Of a DNA stretch of 64,000 bases, positions 49,201 to 58,989 are shown one piece after another (positions within the stretch are counted from its first letter, which is position 1; every line of letters begins with the position of its first letter). The notes under the pieces are model-generated. The model searched no databases. It saw nothing but the letters and a program-made list of their open reading frames with translations, and was not told where the DNA came from. The DNA comes from Nissolia schottii. Taxonomy: Eukaryota > Streptophyta > Magnoliopsida > Fabales > Fabaceae. The position numbers and the translations under genes were made by a program. The stretch covers positions 537,340 through 601,339 of the forward strand of contig QANU01073741.1 in the NCBI GenBank assembly GCA_003254905.1. Direction: 5' to 3'.

Positions 49201-50009
49201 TTATTTTGTTAATGGATACAAGTTTTGAAACACCCTAGCTAACTGTTTACACGTACGTCATAAACAATGCTCATTAGGTTGTTGTCTGCTTTGGTTGGGG
49301 TTACTTTTAGCCCTTAATTTTTATCTTTGAAAATATTTCTTACTTAGAAAATATGGACCGTTTTGAAACTTTTTGTTATATACATATGATATAAAATATG
49401 AGTCGCACGTATACAACATCAAACAATAAGCAGACAAGTGGTCAATAACATATATTCATAATCATTTACATCGGTAATATCATAGTTAATATATACATGT
49501 ACTTTCTCACAGTAGTGCAAAACATAAACCATACTAACTAAGGGCTGATCGTAACATCTTTAGTCAAGCCCCTATTATTCTATTCCTTAGTTCATCTTCT
49601 TCAAGCCTGCTTCTCCACGTACCGCACTGACGTCATTGTCATGCATACCTAGAATCATAAAGGAGCGGGTGTGAGAACTCTACGTTCTCAGTGGGAAAAC
49701 CTTAGGCATCATTGATCGTTTTATTCTTAATTATGATTCTGCCGCTCAGGGGTCTCTAGATGTCACAGTTATACTACATCCCTACTAGTTATTAATATTC
49801 AACCTAGTCCTGAGCAGCTACCTACATTACTAGGTGACTGAGGGAATCTAGTGTTTCCTTATCTATGTCATCTGTTCTCTATTCTAACTCGAAGGGAACA
49901 AGTTCTCATTCATACATACTGATATAGGGTTTTGTTATTAGCATCATTTTATAATCATTCTCTTATAATCATCATCTTTCTTGCCTTTGCAATTAGCACA
50001 CAACACAAC

Positions 50010-50385
50010 CCCGTAAGCTCCTACTTACTGGAATTATAACCTTTTTTTCCCCTGTAAGCTACCTACCGACGGGGATGTCAACATTCTTGTAAGCCACCTA
50101 CCAACAAAAATATCAACTGCCTCTTCCCTGCAAGCCACCTACCGACAGGGAAGAGAACATTTCTGCCAGCAACCTACCGACAGAACTCTGACATTTTTGT
50201 TCTTGCAAGTTACCTACCGATGAGGATGTTAACATTCTAGCAAGCAACCTACCGACAGGAACATTGACTACCTCTTCCTTGCAAGCCACCTACCTACGAA
50301 ATTCCATCTGCCTTTTTCCTGCAAGGTACCTACCGACAGGGAAATGAGCATGCCCGTAAGCAACCTACCTATGGGATGCCAATTG
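50010..50385 (+). repeat. Tandem array in solo LTR copy 2
   Basis: About nine units with the core AAGCNACCTACCGAC, spaced roughly 30-45 bp. Many units are bounded by complementary arms that change together: CCCTG with CAGGG, TCTG with CAGA, CCCC with GGGG, CCC with GGG. The array lies about 785-1160 bp into the LTR, the same place as the unrelated array of copy 1. Confidence 0.78.
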
Positions 50386-50409
50386 TCCTTGTCTGTGGCA
50401 ATATCCCGC

Positions 50410-50536
50410 TGGCATGCCCTATCAACGCTACCAGGGGTGTTTCCACTACTGGCATGCCCTATCGACGCTACCAGAAGTGTACTTATCATCATCATTAGCT
50501 TTCCACTACTAGCATGCCCTATCGACGTTACCAGCA
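50410..50536 (+). repeat. Second short tandem repeat in solo LTR copy 2
   Basis: Three units share GGCATGCCCTATCGACG-type sequence (first base of the unit varies) followed by TACCAG. Spacing is about 45-65 bp. Confidence 0.75.
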
Positions 50537-52735
50537 GTGTACTTATCTCATCATTCTTTTCTTTTGTGTAGTTCAATGTCTCAAGTCAACAGTTCATATA
50601 GCATAAACATAGTTTAATTCCTCTTAGTGCATCAATACATATAATCATATATTATTCATCCATTATCATGTTCTCATAAGCATAGGAAACATATTGTCAC
50701 TTGCTAAAACCTAACATAGCATATCCAAGCATTTGTTCCATAAACAACATAATCACGTAACACAGACTATTTCCTCATAACAACATAGGCATGCATAGAT
50801 CATTAAAGATTAAGGTAGTTTAATTGATCATAAAATACTTCACGTAAAACATACTCATGAACGTAGCTTGAAACTACGGTGTATCAGTGCTTTTCTCAAT
50901 ACGTCTGTTTTCTGTCAGTATTTAGTTATCAGAAACTGGAGAGGTCCAAGACCTTACCCCAAGGTTTTTGATAGCTCTAAGATCATTTTTCATACTTAAA
51001 AATTCAGATTTGAACCCCAAAATCACGAAAGTGCAGTTTTGCCCTTTTCCCCGAAAATGTTGTTTTTTGCCCGTAAAACCCAGGTCTGTGTTCTGACAGA
51101 GTAACGATTGAATGTGTAATTGGGCAGATTTTTGGTAAGGTTTTCATTCCATGTCTTCTTTGAAGACTCCATGGGGCTATTTATATCCTTGGAGCACGAA
51201 ATTCTTGGTCGAAAATGCCCTTGGCTAAAATTTCAACTTTGCCCTTATGCTTACCTAAGCCATGACATCATCCTAGCCTAGTCATGTAATGACTCACCAT
51301 GTGACTCACCTAGTCATGATGATTTTTGACTATGACTTGCTACATGGGCACTTCATGGCTGTGCAAAATGATTGTGTCTTGGCCAATTGTGTGGCCAAGA
51401 ATTAATCACATATAGATCAATTTTGATCAGGTTTGGTCATTCCCGGTTCCGGTACTTCGCGTTTGGTTATTCTAAAAATATTCTGATCACGTCCTTGTGA
51501 TCTCCTAATTTTTCTAAGTAAGAACCTAAGTCAATTTATAGGTATTTGTGAACCTTCTTCCGTAATCATATATTTTACAGATACCTTAGACACGCAATTG
51601 TACTCAAATGACAAAAAGAATCTATTCTAGTGTCTGCAGAATTTTAAGAAAATAAGCAGAATTACTTTTATAGACACTTTTAATCTAAAAGCTTGTGGGA
51701 GAGCTTGTTTCCCTTATTTAATTCATGAAATATTTACTAAAGGAAAAGTGGGATGTTACATGTTTCACACATATAAATGTGAAGCTACTCAAAATACAGA
51801 CAATTGTGGTGTTTGTATCAAGGGTGAATATTATAATAATGATGAAACAAGCAATGATTGGTACGAAGTGCTTACAAAATTCTTGTATTAGAATATACAC
51901 ACGATGACCCATCTAACGGTGTTATACTTTTCTGCTGTGATTGGTATGATCCTTATCCAAATGGAACACGAACTCATTCGGATTACAACGTTACTGAGAT
52001 TAATCATGCAAGGCGGTATATGCGGTATGATCCATTCATCGTTGTTAAAAGAGTCAAACAAGTTTATTACACTAACTATCCAAGAGCTACTCAATCAAGC
52101 TAGAAAGTTGGGATCAAAAGCAAACCAAGTGGTCGAATTGAGTTGGATGACATGCAATCAGCGGAGCAATCATCATATGATCAACCGCATCAAGTGTCGA
52201 ACCCAATCCCTGCAACATTAGTTGTTCAGACAACAAATACGAATACATTGTTTGCTACAAACGACGAACCAGAAATACTTCAACTTTCTAACCTCTATCA
52301 ACATTCAACTGATGATGTCGACAATGATGGGGAAGAAGAAGAAGAATAAGAAGATTTTGACGACCAACTAAATTCTGAAAACGACGATGATAGTGTTTAC
52401 CTTTCTTTGTCAGACTAGCTGCGATTTGTAATTATTTGAAAATTTTAAATATTAAATTTATTTTGTTATTACTATTATTGTCTTATGTAATTTAATTGCT
52501 TAATTTTTATTTAATATTTTAGTATTAATTAAATAAATATTTAATTAGTTATTAAATATAAATTTCTATATATTTATAAATTACAAAAATTATTTATTAA
52601 ATTAAATTATATAATTTATTAAATTACATATTTATTAATATAATTATATAATTTATTAAAGTTTTAATTAAAATAAATAATAATTTATTAAAATAAATAA
52701 TTAAATTTTAATTAAATTTTTTTATATTTAATTAT

Positions 52736-53007
52736 TACCGTCGGTTATAGTTGATGGTACAGATCAATATTAGCGACAACAAAAGCCGACGGTAAAGGAA
52801 TAAAATTGTAATATCTTTATCGTTGGTCACTACCGACGGTAAATCGGTTCAAATATAATCAGCCGTGAACTGGTTTCCGTCAGTTTATTCCACCGGTAAT
52901 TACCGTCGGGTGTCAATTTTTGATGGTAAATTGATTACCATCGAGCACTTTACCGTCGGCCCAATGTCCTACGGTAACGCCGATGGTAACGTCAAAAGCC
53001 GACGGTA
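52736..53007. repeat. Right subterminal repeat array of the CACTA element
   Basis: Multiple TACCGTCGG and CCGACGGTA motifs lie between the end of TNP2 and the right terminal inverted repeat, matching the left array. Confidence 0.83.
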
Positions 53008-53059
53008 ATCGTGAAATTTTTTTACGGTATTGAACTGTTTTCTTATAGTGATTTATGTC

Positions 53060-53220
53060 GTATAAATAGCATTCCTGTTCCAAATATTACCAACATTTTG
53101 ACAAACAAACTTAGCAAGAGAATGTGCTGCACAATTTCCCTAAAGCTTAGTGATTCCTCCAAAATCATAAAAAGTTACATTCTTTACCATAAAGATAATT
53201 GCAAAATATTGCTTGCTATA
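53060..53220 (-). pseudogene. Possible LINE RNase H fragment at the CACTA insertion site
   Basis: The minus strand reads GNCAAHSLAKFVCQNVGNIW, resembling the N-x-x-A-H-S-L-A-K motif at the RNase H end of plant LINEs. The fragment abuts the CACTA element, which may have inserted in or beside it. It is short and therefore uncertain. Confidence 0.4.
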
Positions 53221-53230
53221 GTTTAACCCA

Positions 53231-53592
53231 TACTCCCATTTTTTTTTACTTGTCCACTTTATATTATGCGCAAGTATTAAGAAAATTATTGAAAAAGATG
53301 ACAGTAAAAAAATTGATAGTATTTTACTTTCTCCATTTTTTTATTTGTCCACTTTATTAAAGAAATAATTGAAAAACATGAAAATAAAAAAAATTAATAG
53401 TACTTTACACAATTGACCTTATTTAATATATAAATAATAGAGATATTTGAAGTCATTAGTAGTGTATAAATATGAGAGAATATTTATTTAATAGGAATAT
53501 AACAAGAAAAAAAGTTAATATGATATAAATTTAAAAGTGGATAAATATTTGTGAAAATACAAAAATAAAAAAGGTGGATAAGTATTTATTAT
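53231..53592. mobile_element. Stowaway-like MITE, possibly a nested pair
   Basis: The left end TACTCCCATTTTTTTTTACT with TTGTCCACTTTA has a complementary right end (GGTGGATAAGTATTTA). A second left-type end (CTCCATTTTTTTATTTGTCC) lies inside at about 53331. Boundaries are approximate. Confidence 0.5.
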
Positions 53593-56557
53593 ACCTGGCC
53601 TGTCAAGTTGACTCAAAACCCGCTTAGATAAGAAGACACAAGGGGAGGGAAAGCTAGCTCATACCACTACGTACATGCTCTCTTTAAACATTTTGTGCAA
53701 AATAATTATATATATTATATGTAAATTTTATTAAATAGTCAATTATTTATACAATTTAAATTATTTTATTATATTTATTTTATTTTTAATATATTTTTAT
53801 ATATTTATTTAGTTATATCCATACGGTAGCAAAATTAAATGTTAAATAACTATGGTATAACCACATGCTTTAATTTGTTATTTGTGTAGCAAAAGTATGT
53901 TCGTATGTTTTCTATACTTGGTCGTGATATTACCGAATGAACAAAGGGTGACAATGAGGGTGTGGGTAGTGGTGGTGCATGTTGATGTTAATGGGGCGGC
54001 GGTCAGAGAGAGGGGAGGCGTGGATGGAGTTGTTGGCGGAGACCCGTACGGGATTGCCGGAGGACAACGATAGTGTTGGCGGTGGCTTCAGGCGGCAAGG
54101 AAGTTGTGGAGGCTGTGGGGGTGCTAACAGTTTGGGGGAGGAGGAGATTAGAAGTGGAAGGGAAAATTATGGAGAGAAGAAAAAGGATGCTCAATTACTA
54201 TAAAGTCCTTATGGACTATGATAGACCCTTTTCTTTTAATAACAAGGAGCATGATACACCTTGACATGCGAGATGCATGTAAGCCTTATCCATGAACATA
54301 TATATACAAATCATTACTAAAAAATACACGCAAGCACACATCACACAACCTGTTGCGATGTATATATCGTGCCTCTCTCTCTCTCTCTCTCTAGTTAGAA
54401 TCCAACCAGGGGGTTGGTTTATCGTTTGCATTACTTGAATTTTGAATCTAGTGTGTGAGGCATATATATGCAAAATGTATATACACACACACACGGCTGT
54501 TCTAATCATACGGTATTTCTCTTCTAGATATCCTTGAAACGAGAGAGCCGTGTGTGAGTTATTGCTTTGTCGATCGAAGGTGTGGTTAAGTTATTAACTA
54601 CTGGTAACTACAATATATCTTCCCCTTAAAGTTGGAATGATGAGAATGTACACCTCATTTAGTCACAGTGGAAGTTAGACTACGGCCCAAGTCATGTTTT
54701 CAATAGCAATGTTAAAGTTTGAATCCTAAGTCTACTATTTGAGGAGGACTTTATCTTACCACCACTCCTTTCACAAAATCAAAATTGCGTGAGCAATTCA
54801 TAACACCAAAAAAACTATATTATTTATATAGTAATATGGGAGATGATAAGGTGTAACATGGTTATAATTTATATTGTCTCTTAATTAATTTGGTTTGAAT
54901 TCAATCATTATTTATGAAGATAAAAAAAATATTTTGTGATCGATCATCTATTATTCTGTGTGCATTTGATTAATGTTAGAGAATTAATCACTACTATCAA
55001 TGATAAACATCTTGATTAACCAAAAAATAGTGATACAGGGCAATAACTTAATTTGCATGTTTTCTTGAGTGGATAAAATTTCTCTTATTAATTATTGAAC
55101 TAATAATCAACAAAACGGACAGTGAATCCAGCTAATTAAGGTCTACGTCTTTGTAGGAATGTGAGTTATTAATGAGTTATGTATACAACACCAATCAATT
55201 TTATTGAAAATAGCATTTTCCAGAGTGAAGCGCTTTGGTGAAGCCACTTGTGCATTTGGCTGACAGAGTATTTTGCCGCCCAGGGAACCCAGTACCCTGG
55301 GTTAGAGGGAGCTCCATACACCATTAATTATTTAATTAATAAATAATAATTTAGTGATATATGTGGGACATGCATGGTCATCGGCATTCACTCTCATGGC
55401 ACATAAAGATTTTTGAGGGCATACACGTACTATATATGATCTGTTACCAGGTGGGACAATATTAACTTGTAGTATATCCACATGATTTTCGTCGTCCAAA
55501 TTAAAAGATGTAACTACATAGGCCCTGTAGTTCTCGCGGATTTTTAAGTCATTAAGTGAATTGAATGTGTCATTTTCATATAAGCTTCTTAATCGTAAGA
55601 GCGTCGTTTCCTTATAGCCGAGTCAGATGAAATTAGTTATTTATTAAGTGGGCAAATTGAGATCTTGTAATGGCAAAATTCCATCGCATTATGATTTGTG
55701 CAAGAGAAGCTTGCTCCGTTTAAGATTAACCCAAAGATATATACGATGGGTCATGAAAGTCAAACTAGTTGCTAGAGTATGTCTTAATGGTCAGCATTCT
55801 TTTGGGTTTGTGGCTCTAATAGGCGAGTTGTCTTATTTCCATTGTTGTCCTGATATAGTTGTGGTGTGTTATTAGGATTTTTTTTTTTAAAAACATTATA
55901 TTGACTCATCACTTATATTTATAATTGAATGTAATTTTAATAAGACATGAGATTTTTTTTTTAAATTTTATTTACTAAAAATAACATTTTTTATTATATG
56001 TAATGTAGCTCACTACATAATTATTTAATTTACAACATGCATTACTCAAAGTTAACGCAGATGGCATGGGTATGTGGACATGGGCTTCTAAGGATGGAGT
56101 AGTGATATTTAAAAGAAAGGTTTTTTTTTTTTTATTTAAGTTCGTATGAAAATATTGGTATTTTTTTATATTTAAATTGTTGTGATTCAATTATAAATTT
56201 AAAATAATAAGTTATTTAGATTAGTATCTTAACAAAATCTTAAATACTAAAATACAAATACCTTTAAATTTTGTGAGATAAAAAAAATTCCCTTATAGAA
56301 GCTCTTAAAGTTAACTTAAAAAAGTATGTGCCTCTTTTTTTTTTTTTACTTCTTTATATCCTTTTATTTTTAGTAACTGCAATTTGCATTCAAGCCTCAC
56401 AAGAGACAAAATTCAAGTATACAAGATGCAAACGCTAAACCAAAACACTAAATCAATACACCGATACACCGACAACACCCCAAACAACACTACTACTAAA
56501 CCCAACTAAACAAAAATAAACCAAATAATATATAGTCTACCCACTTCAAATTATACA
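53593..56557. other. Intergenic region
   Basis: AT-rich with no supported gene. A G-rich patch at 53950-54180 gives overlapping short ORFs with no family resemblance. A (CT)n run lies at 54374-54391. A small hairpin, AACCCAG-TACC-CTGGGTT, lies at 55286-55303. Confidence 0.4.
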
Positions 56558-56890
56558 GGGATAAATATATTTTTAATCTTAAAAATTATAAATTTTGTGT
56601 TTTATGTTGGAAGAAAATAATCACTGGTAATTTGTTTAGTAGGATTTAGTTATGTCATTAAGTTAGATAGTTAATTGTTGACGTGACAGTTAACTTGGTC
56701 ACGTATTCACACAAAATTGACATGTGACCTGACTAAATTAACTGTCATGTCAATAGTTAACGACTAAATTTAATTGTAGAGACTAAATCTTACTAAAAAA
56801 ATTTGTTAAGAACTATTTCCTAATAAAAAAAATTTAAAGGATAAAACACAAAATTTATAATTTTTTAGGGATTAAAAATATATTTAACTT
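56558..56890. mobile_element. Mutator-like MITE, copy A
   Basis: Long inverted ends: the left end has TAAATATATTTTTAATC with AAATTATAAATTTTGTGTTT, and the right end has the complements. The flanks aattataca (56549-56557) and aattatata (56891-56899) form a 9-bp target duplication with one mismatch, the length expected of Mutator-type elements. 333 bp, non-coding. Confidence 0.7.
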
Positions 56891-56899
56891 AATTATATA

Positions 56900-57402
56900 A
56901 TTAAAATTCAATTCGCATAAAGGTAACACGTAGGGACGTATCAAAAAGTAATAAAAAATTAGCAGGTGCATGGCCAAGAATTTAACTTAACGCCAAATTT
57001 CTTTAGAAACTACTACGTCATATTGGATTTGAATCCCACCATTTTCCCTTTGCTATCTGCGAACATATTTTAATAGTGGTTCATAACTTCTGCTATGATT
57101 CATTATCTAATTTGGGAAATGTGCGGCATGTAACAACAAGCGTGATTTGCTCTGAATTATAGATTTGAGTTGGGTTATTGACTATAAGTTGGAGTTTACA
57201 TTTCCCCTAATTAAACTAAATTGAGTTTAAAGAGTAAGTATTGACTTATTTACTCTATTAATTTTTTTTATGAAAATTCACACCAAATAGATTAAGTGTA
57301 TTATAATATTTAATACAATTTAAAAATAATTTGATTTTTAACCACCCTCTAGTTTTGTTTTGAAAGATAATAAGTTTTTGAAAACATAAGTAAATATCAA
57401 TG
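56900..57402. other. AT-rich spacer between two related MITEs
   Basis: No gene or repeat structure was recognised. Confidence 0.4.
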
Positions 57403-57708
57403 GGGTTAAATATATTTTTAATCACTGAAAAATTATAAATTTTATGTTTGACGTTTGAAAATTTTCTTGTTAAAAAATTGTCCTGACAAATCTTTTTAGG
57501 TCACACGTCTACACAAAATTGACACATGGCATTGCACGCGACGTTCCCACATGGCCAAATTAATTAATTGCCATGCAGTTAACAACTAAATTGATGGCAT
57601 GAACTAAATCTTACAAAAAAAAAATTGTCAGAAATTATTTTCTAACAATTTTTTTAAGGTAAAACACAAAATTTATCATTTTTTAAGAATTAAAAACATA
57701 TTTAACCC
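57403..57708. mobile_element. Mutator-like MITE, copy B
   Basis: Same family as copy A: GGGTTAAATATATTTTTAAT at the left and its near-complement ending TTTAACCC at the right. The 9-bp flanks atatcaatg and atatccata agree at 7 positions. 306 bp, non-coding. Confidence 0.65.
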
Positions 57709-57981
57709 ATATCCATAATTATATTATACTACAGTGTCAAACATTATATTATACCGAGTTTTTTTTAATAAATTGACGGTGGGTGAGTGGTTTTTTTTTT
57801 TAACGTGAGCGTGTGGTAATGGGTTATTATTATATAAATTATATAAAATTAGATTAATATAGAGGCTAATAACATTTTCTTTTAGATCAAAAGCAATTAT
57901 TTTCTCTATTCCCTTTATCTATAGTAAGTATAGATGTTTACTAATGTTCATCTTTTTAAAATTTGGTATGCTTACTCGTTA

Positions 57982-58020
<39 letters not shown>

Positions 58021-58989
58021 CTTTTAATTTATTTGGTGAACTTTTAACCTAGGACCACTTAATAGAGCTCTCTACCATTTTAACCATGTGTTGGTATTAA
58101 GATATAATATCATATGATTCAATTGTCAAATTAATAAAATTTAATGTTCAGGATTTACACATCATTAATTATTAAATGGAAATTTATTGAGATACAAGTT
58201 TAATTAATATTACATCTAACCTAATGATAAATAAAATATGAATTGACACATGATGTCTTATATTAAATAAATACGTATAACACACCTCAAATGAAAATCT
58301 CTTCCCAATTTTACTTTAGTACAATTACGCTGATGACGCTGAAGGACAAAACAACAACTCCTTCCTTGGTGGGGATGCCACTAATTTGAACTAATGTTCT
58401 TTTATTCTTATACGAAATTTATTTTTATCTAAAAAAAGGCAATGGACTAGGTAAATACATTGTTCTACAACCATAAGGCAGGCTCGCTAGCACATATACC
58501 TTGAATAAAATCTGAGACAATTTTTCCCTTTGGCATAAGGTGCTACTTAATTATTTGCCACTTGTAACTTCATTCCACTAAAAGTAACCGACATACTGTA
58601 CTAAAAAATAGTGGCACGTAAAAGCATTGGGTCGTGTTGCACTCTTTGGACTATTTTTTTGAGTTTAAATGCAGTTGCAATTGCGTCTATTTCTCATCCT
58701 CGTGGGAGTGTCATGGCATTTAATAGCAAAACCCAAACAAATGTGCCTCTCATACCTACGCCTCTTATCAACCACACACACCTTGAACTTGCATAATACA
58801 AAACCCCATTCAATCCTCCTCATCAAGTCAAGATTTTAATAATTTCTTGTGCTTCAAAATTATTATTATTATTACTTCCTATTCCAGACAAAGTTCTAGA
58901 GAGTAGAGAGTCCGACGCCAGTGCCAGTTATTGAACCAAATTGATCGATCTTTAAATTAAGGAGGCTTTTATAACATCTCACTCTCGTT
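57709..58989. other. Upstream region of the FUSC-like gene
   Basis: AT-rich, with an (AT)n run at 57984-58015. The last few hundred bases must contain promoter and leader. TTTATAA at 58968-58974 is too close to the ATG to be the TATA box. Confidence 0.4.
57984..58015. repeat. (AT)n microsatellite
   Basis: About 16 AT repeats, about 1 kb upstream of the FUSC-like gene. Confidence 0.8.

Larger units (their letters stand above)
49226..51760 (+). mobile_element. Solo LTR, copy 2 (2,535 bp), inserted in TNP2
   Basis: It starts TGAAACACCC and ends GGGATGTTACA. The flanks are agttt (49221-49225) and tgttt (51761-51765), a 5-bp duplication with one change. Same family and orientation as the copy at 19380-22144, with shared blocks at 49660-49880 and 50938-51015. 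It lacks any coding region and a partner LTR. It sits between the two halves of the DUF4216-like block of TNP2, so it arrived after the CACTA element. Confidence 0.8.
46269..52418 (+). pseudogene. TNP2-type CACTA transposase, broken and interrupted by a solo LTR
   Basis: The start at 46269 reads MILSNRFWMYDIYYENRG. Then come LCSLCRCC and FEPHYWIWTDHREVN, the usual TNP2 N-terminus with its Cys pairs. Later blocks are FKPKRVGLGRYKNVPYKRMH and APHMRWPF, MEDTKAFRLTHGGKQFWFDC and HRRFLLVDH, and a DUF4218-like block with FFDVMKHLPVHLPYEARICG and QYRWMYPFKR. The last is a DUF4216-like block with VILFCCDWYDPYPNGTRTHS and VKQVYYTNYP. The tail is acidic and ends LSLSD at 52418. There are many stops and frame changes (first stop near codon 38). 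The solo LTR at 49226-51760 splits the DUF4216-like part. In active elements this protein cuts and joins the CACTA ends. Confidence 0.88.
40814..53050 (+). mobile_element. CACTA (En/Spm) DNA transposon, 12.2 kb, decayed
   Basis: The left end is TACTACAAGAAAGCAG, with C to T at the first base. The right end on the other strand is CACTATAAGAAAACAG. The flanks are att at 40811-40813 and att at 53051-53053, the 3-bp duplication of CACTA elements. Both ends carry TACCGTCGG-type subterminal repeats. Inside are a broken Transposase_24-like gene (42089-43932) and a broken TNP2 transposase (46269-52418), the latter split by a 2.5-kb solo LTR. Without that LTR the element would be about 9.7 kb. It cannot make a transposase itself, but its ends might still be recognised by a related enzyme. 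Confidence 0.9.

Noticed and set aside
50010..50385. CRISPR-like array
   Set aside because: Short degenerate tandem units inside a solo LTR, in a eukaryotic genome.
53882..54264. Overlapping short plus ORFs in a G-rich patch
   Set aside because: Three overlapping frames of similar length with low-complexity Gly/Val/Glu content and no motif suggest composition rather than a gene.
55286..55303. microRNA precursor
   Set aside because: The stem is only 7 bp with a 4-base loop. Plant precursors need a stem of at least about 20 bp, and no longer pairing was seen.
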